Shown here: positions 10,613 through 27,991 of the stretch, piece by piece
Layout: each line of letters begins with the position of its first letter
Numbering within the stretch: the stretch's first letter is position 1
The notes under the pieces: generated by a model
The model's database searches: none
What the model was told of the DNA's origin: nothing
Seen by the model: the letters and a program-made list of their open reading frames with translations, nothing else
Position numbers and translations under genes: made by a program
NCBI GenBank assembly: GCA_902729315.2
Contig: LR746270.1
Coordinates: 4,054,501 to 4,118,500, forward strand
DNA: 64,000 nucleotides
Direction: 5' to 3'
Source of the DNA: Spirodela intermedia
Taxonomy: Eukaryota > Streptophyta > Magnoliopsida > Alismatales > Araceae

Positions 10613-10919
10613 CAGGTAACAAAACCAAGGGAGGAGAGGGAGGTAAAAAAAAAAAGGGACTGGAGTTGAATAGCAGCAAATATAAATTTGTGGGTATAAA
10701 ATAATCTTTCCTTTCCAACGGTATCGGCGCCGCCCCCCGCCCCCCAGCGTTGACTCGCAATCAATCTCCTTTTTCGATTTTGACTAATTAGCAGTTTCCT
10801 CTGTTCTTTTGTTCCTCCATCGATCTCGTCCCCTTGAAGGCGAGGGGGACGCGGAAGAGGGAGCGACGCGTCGGTGGGCTCTCCGATTCCCCCCCTCCCC
10901 CCCCTCCACGGGCGTCAGG
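10613..10919 (+). promoter_or_regulatory. 5' flank and leader of the P450 reductase gene, truncated upstream by the copia insertion
   Basis: Only 307 bp separate the right target duplication of the retroelement from the reductase start codon. The interval holds an A-rich run near 10647-10656, TATAAATTTG and GGGTATAAAATAATC near 10680-10705 as possible TATA elements, then a GC- and C-rich leader. The native promoter further upstream is displaced by the 5-kb element. Confidence 0.55.
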
Positions 10920-17382
<6,463 letters not shown>

Positions 17383-18657
17383 TTTTTTTCTTCTTCTCTG
17401 TGGGGCATTCCCCCTTTGGTTGGTTTAAAGATATCTTGATCGGTGAGTTGACCATCCCAAAGCTCGATACTCGTCCACAGTCCACTATTTGACCATTTTA
17501 ATCCATCGAGCATCCGCTCTACTATTTTCAGGTCAACTAGTTTCGCTTTGACTCTCGTGATGCTGACCGTTTATGGAGCTGATACAGACATTGACTGTGG
17601 TATCGAGCTTGTCAATAAGATAAATATATATGGTCGGTGGACTAATAGACCAAATGCTGGTGTCTCCCACACATCTGTCTATCTACTCATGACGGAGACT
17701 CTCTGCCCACTTATCCACTGGAGTTGACTTTCTTCCCCGGAGGAACTTTCCACCAGGATCTTCACCGGAGGGGCCATACATTGCTTTCCCCGAGCTGTTG
17801 GAGCGAGGAATTCCGTTGACCGGTCATGTGGGTGTACTGTTAAATATCGAAAATCCCATGAATGAAACACAACCCCCATTCTCTTGTCACCGTTGACCAT
17901 AATCCCCCCCCCCCCCCCCCCCCCCCTTAGAACGTAACGTGTTCATCTCCTGCCGAAGGATTGCGAGAATGAAAATGGGCCGGGCCTACCCTTCGTCCTG
18001 GGATCTCCCTGTCGGGCCCGGCCCGGTGAAGCCCGCAATGGACAGAGTCAACGGATAACGGATCTCTGTTTCCACGTGGCACTGTTGAGCGTTCTTAGCC
18101 CCACACATGGGTCCACGTTGAGTCTGCTCTGCAGAAGAGACTTAGGTTAAGCGGTTTTGGGCCCGTGGGCTAGGAGAGCAGCCCGTTGAGCCGCTTAACG
18201 GGCTAATAACACAAGGGGGCTATTTATGAAACTATTAGGTTTTCTGGGTCAGAATAGAAAAAATAGGGAAAAAAAGGCGAAATTTTAAAACAACGGCATC
18301 AAATGGGGTCTCTGGTGCATCATCTCCTCCCTTATCTACCCATCTCTCCCGTAGGGGGTGCCGACTGGAAACCCTAATTTGATTCCTCTTCTTCGTCCTC
18401 GCCCTGGCTGTACGAGGGGCGGACTCCTGAGCAGGGAGAGGGGGGGTGGGATTCGGGTCCCGTTTATCCTGCCGCTGATGGTCCCGTCCGTCCTCTTGCC
18501 GATAGGGACTTCCTCTTGGGTTCGCCGTGGTGGAGCTAGGGTTTGGCCTGCGCTCTGCGTCTGACTCCGTCGGGCGGTGGCCCCAATACCCTCACTCTTC
18601 AGGAAGGGTTCCTCCCGGTGAGTGCCTGCGCCGGCGAAGGTTCCTTCTGAGTGGGAC

Positions 18658-18697
<40 letters not shown>

Positions 18698-18850
18698 CCT
18701 GCCTCTGGGTTCTGATATTTTTGGGGTTTTGGAATGCCCTCCCGCGCCCTGTGTGGGGGAATTTTTCTCCGGCGTGTTTGATTCTATTTGATGCGGTTCG
18801 TCACGACCTGATCTGAGGAATGTGGGAATTGGGCGTTTCCATTGGCAGGG
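17383..18850 (+). promoter_or_regulatory. Reductase 3' flank and promoter/5' UTR of the FAR1-type gene
   Basis: No coding region is supported. Contents: 3' flank of the reductase; a run of 23 C at 17904-17926; a GGGCC-rich stretch at about 17975-18200 with several TGGGCC/GGCCCG-type (site II-like) motifs; then the likely leader with GAAACCCTAATTT near 18370. A 5' UTR intron is likely, with donor CCTCCCG|GTGAGTG at 18617/18618 and acceptor TTGGCAG at 18848, two bases before the start codon. A (CT)n run at 18661-18694 lies inside that intron. Confidence 0.55.
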
Positions 18851-21800
18851 ATGTCATCTTCGATGGACGCCGAGCTCCTGGACTCCGACATGGGGCTCGA
18901 GTACGACCTGCACGAGTCGGACTTTGGGGACGATGGTCTGGAGGAGGGATCCGAAGAAGAAGAGGATGACGAGGCGATGGACGAGCCCCTGATCGCCGCC
19001 AGGAAGGACGGAGACATGATCGAGAGCTACGACAGGAGGGAGCTGATCTCGAATGAGGTGAGCTCCTACATGGAGCCCGTGGAGGGTATGGAGTTTGACA
19101 GCGAGGAATGCGCAAGGGCCTTCTACGCCTCCTATGCCCGCCATGCCGGATTCCGTGTCCGCTCCAGCAAGTCCCGCCGCTCCGTCGGCGACGGCGCCGT
19201 CGTGTGCCGCCAGTTCGTCTGCTCCAGGGAGGGCTTCTACATGGAGCGGCCCCAAGGCGGCGGCAGGGAGCAGGCCGAGGTGATCGCCGGTGTGGGCTGC
19301 ATGGCGAGGCTCGTGGTGAGGAGGCAGCCCTCGGGGCGGTGGGTCGTGTCCAAGTTCGAGAGGGAGCACAACCACGATCCTCTGGAGAACGTAGCCCTGC
19401 GGAAGGTTGATCTCAGGCCCTTGCAGGCCTCGGAGATGAAGAAGGTGGAGGGCTCTCTGCAGCAGGCGGAGAGCCCTCCCGAGAAGAGCGCGGTCTTCGC
19501 CTCGCCCTGTGGGAACCCCGAGCTAGAACCCTACGAGGGCATGGAGTTCTCGTCGGAAGAGGCCGCGCGGGCCTTCTACTATACCTACGCCAAGGACATG
19601 GGATTCACTGTGAGGATCAGCAAGTGCAGGCGAGCCCGCGACGGGTCGATCGTCTGCAGGCGGTTCGTCTGCTCCAAGGAGGGCTACTACGTGAGGAAAT
19701 ATGGGAGAACCAAGCGCTCCCGGGCGTTGACCAGGGTCGGGTGCCTGGCCAGACTCATAGTGAAGAAGCTGGACTCTGGGGTGTGGGTGGTCACCAATTT
19801 TGACAAGGAGCACAATCACCCGCCGTTTGTCCAAGGGACGGAGTTGACCTACGAGCCGCCTAAGCCCGCGAGGCGCATCAATCGCGGCGCCCGTTTGACC
19901 TTGGAGAGCCCCGCGTTGCCCGCGCTGTCCAAGCCGGAGGCCGACCTCCAAGGAAGTCAGAGCCCCGTGTCGTGGCGATTCAGCAAGCTTCACCAAGAGG
20001 GAATCAAGTTTGCCGAGGAGGGTTCGTCGTCTGTGGAAGTCTTCAACGTCGCCATGTTTGCTCTCCGGGAAGCTTCCCAGAAGGTGATCGCTGCCAAGAG
20101 CGGCGTCTTGAGAGCTCCTCAGACTGGCAATGACGGACAGCACAGCTGGCCGAACGACCCGGGCAATCAGCAGGGTCCGAACGAAGGTAGGCGGCCGCCT
20201 TCTCTGAGCGATCTCGCTTTGATTTTCTCAGCTTTCGAGAACGGTTCCTGCGACGCAGTCCTCCTTCCTTCAGGCGCCAGAAAAGCAGCGGCTAAACATT
20301 AGACGTCCAGTTTTTGTGCAGAAGCAGAGGTCGGATGAGAATGGGTCAGCCAGCTTGAGTACGAGTGCTGCCCCACGGAAAAAGAGGAGGCTTCAGACTG
20401 GGGACGACGGGGAGCAGTTCGGCCCAAATGCCGTGCAAGAACAGGTTTTTCTTTAACCTTTTTTTTTTGCATGATCGTTTAATGCTATAAATGGTCACTG
20501 AAATTCCATTCACGGTCGCGAATCTGCTGCTATATTATTCCTGCGATGATCACGCTCGCTTCTTGAATGGAATGCTGGAATGGCTCAGAACTTCAACTTC
20601 TCGTCGATACAGTCTCTTTCTTCATATCAGCATTCAGGAGCATATTGGCCTTACTTTCTGTCATTACTTGCCATTTTTATTTGCTTTCGCATAGCTCATA
20701 CCAATTAAAATGCCTTGCCTTGCCTCCCCAACTCGATTGGAAATGGTCGATGATGAAGCGTTCGTCTGATCATCTTGCTCCCAGACATCCCTAAATCCTT
20801 CTCGGAACACATTAATTAAAATCCACAGATGGTTTCTCGCAATCTTGCATTTATATATATTTCAAGTTTGCCCAGGAAGATGCCCAGAGATCATGCCTGA
20901 TCTTGGAAATCGCTCATACGCCTCCCTCTCCCCACCTTCCTTCATCAAGCAGTCAATATCAGATATTTAAATGATTCGATGAATTATCACTAACACTGCT
21001 TGCGACAACGGCGATAATCTTGATGGCTTCCCCTAGACCCCTAAGCTCAGTAAACAAATTGAATACAAAAGTGGAGGATGTGTCTAGGCTTATTGTGCTC
21101 GGATTTGCCCTCTCAAGCATTTTCAGATTAATCAGCCTCTCATTGTTGCTCAGAATCATTCGAGTCTTTGAATTTACCTGATTTTTCTTACGACGGGAAC
21201 TTGTCGGGAATCTGGGGAACTTAATGTTTCTCTGTTCGTCGTTATTTTTCAGGATTGGGATCCCATTCCTGTGTCGAACGCGGGGCTCTCGGAAGCGCAA
21301 GTGGCGGCTCTCCAGGCGGTCGCTGAGGCCTTCAGCGTTCCAACGCTAGGGTCCACGTCCTCCTCCGGTAGAATTCCTTCCTCCATGAGTACTGCCGGAT
21401 GAAGTCTCATGCCTTGCCTGCTTCTTCATGAGCTTGATCTCTTCTGCAGCTCTCCCAGTGAAGGTCTCGCCGGTCTCCGGTGAGGCCGATGCCAGCAGGA
21501 GATACGGGGAATTCCAAGAGGTGCCAAGGACACCGGGGCCGAACCCCCTGGTCCATGCGGCGGCGATAGCCGCCGGTGCCCGGATAGCCTCCCCCGAGGT
21601 TGCGGCGTCACTGATCAGAGCCGTGCAGTCCAGGGCCGCCGTGCACATCAGAGCCGGCGCTTCGTCCTTGTCCAAGCCACCTGCGCCGCCACCGCCGTCT
21701 GCACCTCCCCGTGGCGGGGAGCCTTTTGCGGGGAGATCGCCGGGGACGCCGCAGCACCCCAATTCGCACTACATCCGGGCAGGGGACTCGCTGCTGCCGC

Positions 21801-22009
21801 CGCCGGTCGTCGGCGTGCAGGGCGGCCGAGAAGTGCACGTCGGGGCCAGCGAGGGGGGCGAGATGCAGGAGTTGGTGATGGACGGAGAGATGAACGCCCG
21901 GGCCATGGCCGAACTGGAGGCGGCGGCGGCAGCGGTGGCGGCGCACAGCAGCCTGATGCAACACCACCATGTGGCCGAGCAGCAGCACGCCGGGTCGGCA
22001 ATCGGGTAG
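18851..22009 (+). CDS. FAR1/FHY3-type protein with two FAR1 DNA-binding domains and an unrelated C-terminal half
   Basis: Four exons (18851-20186, 20281-20444, 21253-21367, 21450-22009) join in frame to 724 residues. After an acidic N-terminus come two FAR1 zinc-binding domains. The first runs from EGMEFDSEECARAFYASYA to FEREHNHDP, the second from EGMEFSSEEAARAFYYTYA to FDKEHNHPP; both keep the C...C...HNH pattern of the WRKY-GCM1-like fold. Known: FAR1/FHY3 relatives derive from MULE transposases and act as nuclear transcription factors. No transposase core or SWIM finger follows, so this resembles the short FAR1-related type. Exon 2 has a basic PRKKRRL stretch, probably a nuclear localisation signal. 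Exons 3-4 encode Ala/Pro-rich sequence (RRYGEFQEVPRTPGPNPLVH, AAAIAAGARIASPEVA) that I cannot assign to a FAR1 protein. If exon 1 is read through, a stop occurs at 20300, so a shorter FAR1-only protein is also possible. Confidence 0.75.
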
Positions 22010-22430
22010 CCGAGGATCTCTCTCGGCTCGGACGGGCTGTTTTGATCAGGGAGGTTTGCAGTAAGGGTCAAACCGCTCTGCCTGGGGAGTCAGTCGTCTT
22101 CTCCAACTTTTTTTCATAGAGCAGCAACTGAGATGGGTTGTTTCCCTTCTCATTTTTCTCCCTCTTTTCTGTAAAGCCCTCCCGTATGTACCTACCCCGC
22201 CTTCTCTTCCGGGAAAGGGAGGGGTTTCGCAGAGGAAGGAAGAAGAGCGTTGGTCGGAGTTGAGACCGGGGGGGCGGTGGGTTGGCGCTCTTCTTGGAGG
22301 CCCTGAGATCACATTTCAGCGCATATTTTCAATGCATCATACAAATAGTATAGTCTTTTCGCACTTAGTTGAGGGAAGGGATGTGAATAAAAGAGAAGGA
22401 TCTTCATTTATCAAGCAGGGATGAGAGGAG

Positions 22431-22464
<34 letters not shown>
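22010..22464. other. Shared 3' region of the convergent FAR1-type and NET2-like genes
   Basis: This 455-bp stretch holds the 3' untranslated regions of both genes. A (CT)n microsatellite at about 22435-22462 directly follows the NET2-like stop codon (as GA on the coding strand). No gene is seen. Confidence 0.6.
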
Positions 22465-22465
<1 letters not shown>

Positions 22466-25400
22466 CAGGGAGGAAGGCCGGCCGTCAGGTCGCTGTACTG
22501 CTTCTGCAACGCCGGGTTCATGCAGGAGAAGATGGAGGGCTTCTTGGGCTTGGGCTTGGCCCCGAAGAGGAAGGACCGGAGGGGGACCCGGGTCCTGCCG
22601 GAGAAATGCCGGAAATGGTAGTGGGGCTGAGCCTTCGCCGGCGGGGAGATGCCCAGATTCCGACGGAGCCCCGCCATGGACCGGTCCACCTCCGCCTGCA
22701 GCGCCTTCACATGGTCCAGCCCCGCCTGGAGCTCGTCGGCTACCTTGTTGTTCTCCTGCTGCATGTTCAGCAGCTCCCCGTGGAACTTCGCCGCCTGGTA
22801 GGGCGTCAATGGTGCCTCCTCGGTGCCGGCGGAGTCGGAGAGAACCCTCGACATCTCGTCCTTGATGTTGCAGAGGGACGAGAACCGACACTGCAGCTCG
22901 GCCTTGAGCTGGGCGTTCTGGTCCACCCAGGCCAGCAGCTCGGTCTGGAGGTCCGCCAGGTTGGTGAAGAGCGCAGCGACGGCGTCGGAGGAGCTGCCGG
23001 ACGCCCCCCCCCCGGCGGCGCCACCGCCCTCCGTCTTCCTGCCGTCACTCAGGTTGGCGATTTCCGCCTGCAGGCCCCGCCAAGCGGTTTGGAGCTTCTG
23101 TATCTGTTGAAACGACGCGCTGAATCTCAGCCAGAACTCGAGGTTCTCCTCCAGCAGCCCGTCGATGTCCCTTCTGAACCTCCCCTCGACGGCGTTCTCC
23201 GTCTCTGGTTTGTCGGGGACCTGCAGATTGATCTCCTTGGCGAGGAGGCCCTCTGGGTCGCCGCCTTCGTCCTTCAACTCGGCGAAGAAGGTGGAGAAGG
23301 ATGAGGGCGAGGCCTCTTCCTTCTCTCCGGCCGCCTGGGACTGCGGGTCTCGCCGCTCCACCGAGTACCCACCTGGGTTTTCTTGATTAGCCTCCAAGAG
23401 TTGCAGCTTTTGCCGGAGGGACAGGATCTCCTCGTCCTTCATCGCGCAGGCGTTCTTCAAATCCCTGACCTTCGCCATCATTTCCAGCAGATGCTGGTTG
23501 TGCCTCCTCTCGGCCTCCGATAGCTTCCGCTTCGTCTCCTTGTAGTTCCTCAGTATGGACGTGTACTCGGCCAACAAGAGCTTCTCCCTGTCCTCCAGTC
23601 CGATCAGGAGCAGCTGCTGCCAGTCCAGAGCGCGATCTTCTTCGTCCTCCTGCCGCATCCCAGTCGGACCGGTCTCGCCCGCTTCGCACTCCCGGTCATC
23701 TTCTGCGTCAGAAATGAGAACAAGATCCTTCTTCGCCATGCCATCAAATTCCGCTCTAGGAGCGTGATTGTTTTCGCCATTCTGATCTTCCTGCTCCAAT
23801 TCTACGATCCTCCACGAGGAATCGTCGGCGATTCCTTCTGGATCTGCAGTTCCATCCTCCCGGTTCGGTGCTGCAGGTTTCCCAATCTTTCCGATCTCGT
23901 CCTCCTGTTTCTGATCCGGGAGCTCTTCACCAGGGTCGGAGTGAATGACCTCCATTCCCCGGTCCTCCGCGCAGAGACCAGGTTCGAGCATCGAACAAGA
24001 AGCCTCCGTCGCCAACCCATGGTTTGATTCGTCAGTGGGAGCCTTAATACCTTCTTCTTCTTCTTCTCCATCGCGGTCCTCCTGCGATGAACAACTGCCA
24101 TCCGCAGACTGTAATTTTTCAGAAAGATCACGGAAGCTACGGCAGGCGCTGGAGAAGTCGACTTGAAGCTTCTGGGTCTCATCTCGAACGGATTTGTCAA
24201 GAGATTGAAGCCGACCCAGCTCCTCCTCTGCATCTTTGAGCTTCTCGCTCAGGCTTTCAGAGCCGTGGTCGCCATCATCATCAGCAGCAGCATTCTCAGC
24301 AGCAGTAACGGTAGCGGCAGCGGCAGCAAGAGCCTTCTCCTCCTCGAAGCTCTGCAAGCTCCTCTGGAGCTCATCGGTCTCCGATCTTAGCCTCAGAATC
24401 TGCGCGGTCTGCGAGGAAACTGTCACCTCCAAGCTGATGATCTTATCCACGAGCTCGTCGATCTTCTCGGCGAGCTCCTCCACGGAAGCCTTCTCAAAGT
24501 GTTCCTTGATCTTCTCGCACACAAACTGCAGCTCCAGCCTCTCCTGCGCCAGAGCAGCAGGTTCCACAGTCATCTCAGAGCTCGGCTCCATAGCCTCTTC
24601 GGAGCTCTCCTCCCCCTGGGCCTTCGCCGTCGCCGTCGCCGTTGCCGTCGCCGTCGCCGCCGCCTTGAGGGACATCAGCTTAGCCCTCACAGCTCTGATT
24701 CTGTCGGACTCCAACCTCGCCTCCTCCATGGACTGTTTCTGCTGCTCCTGCAAGTTGACCAGGGCAGCCTCACAGGACTTGAGGGCAGTCGCTGTCATTA
24801 GAGCGCGAGCTTCATCGTCCTCAATGCTCACGCTGACGTTATAATCGTCCTGCAGGTTGCAGACCTGGCGCTGCATGTCCGTCATCCTCCTCTCGATGTC
24901 CCAGTACTTGGCCAGATTGCTCTCGTAGCAGCTCTTTATGAACTCCTTCTCGGTCTGGAGGATCAGGATCCCCTTCTGGAGCTTGTCGATCTCCTCCTGC
25001 GCCTTCTCTCTGCCCATCTCCAGGTCAACCCTCTCAGGCAGCCGCAGCTTCGTCGCCATGGCAGTGACCTTCTCCAGGTCCTTGGGAAGAGAAGGCCCCG
25101 GGGTTTCGGTGGGTTCGCTGGGGGGCGCCGCGGCGGTGGAGGAGATCTCCTCCTCGTCCTCCAGGCCCAGCTTAACCCGGCCGGGGAAGACGGTGGCAGA
25201 AAGGGCTTTGTCGGAGCAGATCTCCTCCCCATCGGCGATGGCCAGCTGGAGCTGGTCAGGGAAGACGGTGGCTAGGGTTTTGTTGGCCTTGTGGAGCTCG
25301 CCGGAGATATGGTCGTACCGCTCCGCCAGGGCCCGATAGGCCCTGTAAAACTCCTCGACGAACTTCACGAGCTCCGGCCGCTTCCGGTAGTACATCTCCG

Positions 25401-26029
25401 CCTTCTGCGCGAAGGAGTCGCCGTCCTCTTCGATGAGCTTCAGCATGCTCTCCACCTTCACCTCGACGTCTGCCGGGCGTATGCATTCAAGCGAAGAACA
25501 TCTCCAAATTATCAATGTCGACCATTTTCGATCATGCAACAAAGTTGCAAAAAACATGGTGAAGAAAGAGGGAAAGAGATGGCGGGCAATCAGATCATTC
25601 AGCGCCATCAGCCAAGAAGAAGAAGAGGAAGTTTAAAAAATAAAGAATCTCCATGAGTGCGCGATAAACATGCGGCTTCCGAGATATGATCTTCAGGATA
25701 ATTCGAGATTTATGCGTGGTACGATGCATAAGTCGTCTGTTCCAGGGTAGCCCCCGCTCGGCACCCATTGATCCGCTGACACCATGTGATGGACAGACGA
25801 TGGGGGACAAATTCCATCGCAGTTCATCCATTGAAGCGTGGAGGGCGAGATAAGCAGGCGATTAGGTCGACCAGGAGATAATTCGCCAAGATGATTATGA
25901 TGATGATGATGATGAAAGAGGGGGCAGAATCTCGCCTTGGAGGTTGTTGTCTAGCCATTTCGACTGCTTGGTTCGGATGTGGCTCGCCCACCACCATGAA
26001 TACGCGTTGCTCGCAGCCCTGTGCAGCAT
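22465..26029 (-). CDS. NETWORKED-family actin-binding protein, NET2-like (NAB/KIP1 domain plus long coiled coil)
   Basis: Two exons on the minus strand: 26029-25936 (31 codons plus one base) and 25469-22465. They give about 1032 residues. Exon 1 encodes [20 protein letters not shown] and continues to LQ; exon 2 goes on with [17 protein letters not shown] and [19 protein letters not shown]. Together they form the complete NAB actin-binding domain (about residues 1-90) with its WWW signature. A long Glu/Lys-rich coiled coil follows, ending in [20 protein letters not shown], the NET2 tail as I recall it. Known: NET proteins bind F-actin and tie it to membranes; NET2 members act at the pollen-tube plasma membrane. 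The intron donor is GC, not GT (CCAAG|GCGAGA), with acceptor CGGCAG. Starting instead at the first ATG of the long exon would lose half the NAB domain. Confidence 0.88.
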
Positions 26030-26786
26030 CTCTCCCCTTCGTCTTCCTTCCCCCTCGAGCGTAGCAGGAGAGAACCCTAATCTGAGATCTACCGAGGAGA
26101 GGAAGCGAGGTGCAGGAGAGAATTGGTGGTGTGGAGATGGGCGGAGGATCGCGTCGGCCTGGAAATGTGGGAGAGCCTATGGAGGGAGGAGCGGCGATTG
26201 CGGAAGGAAGAGGAGAGGGCCACCGACGGGCTGGCGTTGACCCACGTGGGAGCCGGAGGCCACCGCCCCGGCCGCCGCGCCCCCACGAGAGGAGAGGGGA
26301 GAAGGGGCCCTGAGCGTGCTTTCCTCACCCTCTCTTCTCCTTTAAGCGTGGGGCGGCGGAAGGTAGAGAGAGAAAGCGGAGGAAAGCGGCTGCTTTTCTT
26401 CGCGCTTGTCCGACCGGCGTCCATTGTTCGGCGATGGCGCACATTGTCGATGCGGCGGGTTACGTGAGCTCAAAGCTTTCCTACGACTCTCCCAAATATA
26501 GCAGATATTATAACATTGCGGATTATGGCAACTCTCAACATAAGCATTCTTTCTCTCTCTCTCTCTCTCTCTCTTTCACTCTCTATAGAGAAAGAGGAAT
26601 GAAGCGTTCGACAGGTTGACATCCACAAAGTCAACTGCTTTGCAGGGAGGAGAGCCACCGTTCGAAGGTATCCTTTCCTTCTGCACGGACAGAGAGAAAA
26701 GAAGCTAAATAAGGGGGAAAGACGATGCTCTCGGAGTTTATATCATAAAGCCAGAGGAAGAAGAGGACGAAGAATCGGAGAGCAGA
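26030..26786. other. 5' flank of the NET2-like gene and 3' flank of the next minus-strand gene
   Basis: GC-rich sequence to about 26450 is the probable promoter/leader of the minus-strand NET2-like gene. A (CT)n tract follows at 26550-26576, then ordinary sequence. Overlapping short frames here are low-complexity Arg/Pro-rich and not convincing. Confidence 0.5.
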
Positions 26787-27170
26787 TCACCCACCAGTAG
26801 AGGAACCAACGCCGCCGCCGTCGGGTTCCCCCGCGGCAAGGGGCCGTCTCCCATCGCCGGATCTATCGCCGCCGTAGCACCGCACCAGAACAGAGAAGCA
26901 GCTCTCCCCGTCCGCACCGATGAGGAACTCCGGCGCGTGGGGCTCCAGCCACCCGACGGACCAGTCCGAGCCGTTGTCTCCTCCGGCGCCGGTTGCCACC
27001 ACTACGAGGTCCAAATCCGGGTCGACCCGCCACCACTGCTCCTCCCCGGTCCTAAACTCCGGCGACGGCGCAGTCGCAGAGGCGGGCTCGCGGCGGCGGC
27101 GGCGGCGGCAGTCCTCTGGAGCTCCCCACGGCAGCCACCTCGAGATGCGGCCAAGGGCCACCACTACCAT
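26787..27170 (-). CDS. Small uncharacterised protein, 127 residues
   Basis: The minus-strand frame starts at ATG 27170 (MVVVALGRISRWLPWGAPED) and ends at 26787. It contains a composed, non-repetitive core: WWRVDPDLDLVVVATG, WSVGWLEPHAPEFLI and ESCFSVLVRCYGG, between an Arg-rich stretch and a Gly-rich tail. The Trp-rich WWRVDPDL...VGWLEP...FLI pattern and the SVLVRCYG ending look like a conserved plant protein rather than chance, but I do not know a function. No signal peptide or membrane span is evident. The frame extends upstream to 27260 without an ATG, so the true N-terminus may include an upstream exon. Confidence 0.55.
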   Translation of the reverse strand: MVVVALGRISRWLPWGAPEDCRRRRRREPASATAPSPEFRTGEEQWWRVDPDLDLVVVATGAGGDNGSDWSVGWLEPHAPEFLIGADGESCFSVLVRCYGGDRSGDGRRPLAAGEPDGGGVGSSTGG

Positions 27171-27956
27171 CTTGAAGAAACCTTTCGCTACTTCGGGGGA
27201 GAAAGAAAGCCCTAGAAGAACCGAACCGGCGATCTCAGAGTCATCTCCGGCGCTCTTCAACTAGCTAAAATTTTGTCCCCTTTTTCCCCAGCTTCTTTCT
27301 GCCCACCCTTCGCCGGCGATGTGAGAAGCAATATCTGCCTCCGGCGAAGAACACAACTCTAGAGAAAGTAGTGAATCCCCTTGTCGGCGGCGGCAGCAGC
27401 GGACGAGGCGCTAGTTCCCGAGAAAATTGCAGGGGATCCCCGCAGAAGATATTATCCGCTCGGGACGGGAGATCGCCGACAAGAAAGGGGAGTGACTGTT
27501 GGTACTTATCTCTCGGCGGAGGACAGAGAGCTCGCCGGGAGGACGGCGGCGCCGCCCTGCGGCAGCCCAGAGACCGCCGGAAACGGGGAAACCTTATCGA
27601 AGGGAAGGAGAAAGGTCGGAGGGCTTCCAAACCTACCAGTCGTTCATATGAACGCGCAGGCGGGGTACGTGGGCGAATTCGAGGCGCCACGACACTCCAT
27701 TCAATAGATGACGTCATACGAGTTCCGTATGGGTATCGGAAATCGCGGGATTGTACGTGGGTTCTCGCGCCTCGTCAGTGACGCCGAGAAAGCGTGATTT
27801 TTCGTTTCCGACCCGTCAACACGTCGGTATCTCGGGCAGCGAATCCGCCACCACCGGATCCGTTTGACCGGATCTTCTCAAGTCGTCGATTTACGTTCAT
27901 GGAAACTTCCAAGTACCTTGTCGTTACCATGAGAGGGGTGCAACTATTCCCCCCGC

Positions 27957-27991
<35 letters not shown>

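Noticed and set aside
18854-20143. Minus-strand frames of 173 and 206 residues opposite the FAR1-type exon
   Set aside because: The + strand frame has clear FAR1 domains and splice sites; the antisense frames have none and follow from base composition.
22606-23304. 232-residue + strand frame inside the NET2-like gene
   Set aside because: Antisense shadow of the coiled-coil exon; its Leu/Arg/Val-rich pattern mirrors Glu/Lys/Gln codons of the real gene.
25470-25608. N-terminal extension of the NET2-like long frame ([12 protein letters not shown]...)
   Set aside because: Reading through the acceptor at 25470 would omit the WWW part of the NAB domain, which is found intact in an upstream exon.
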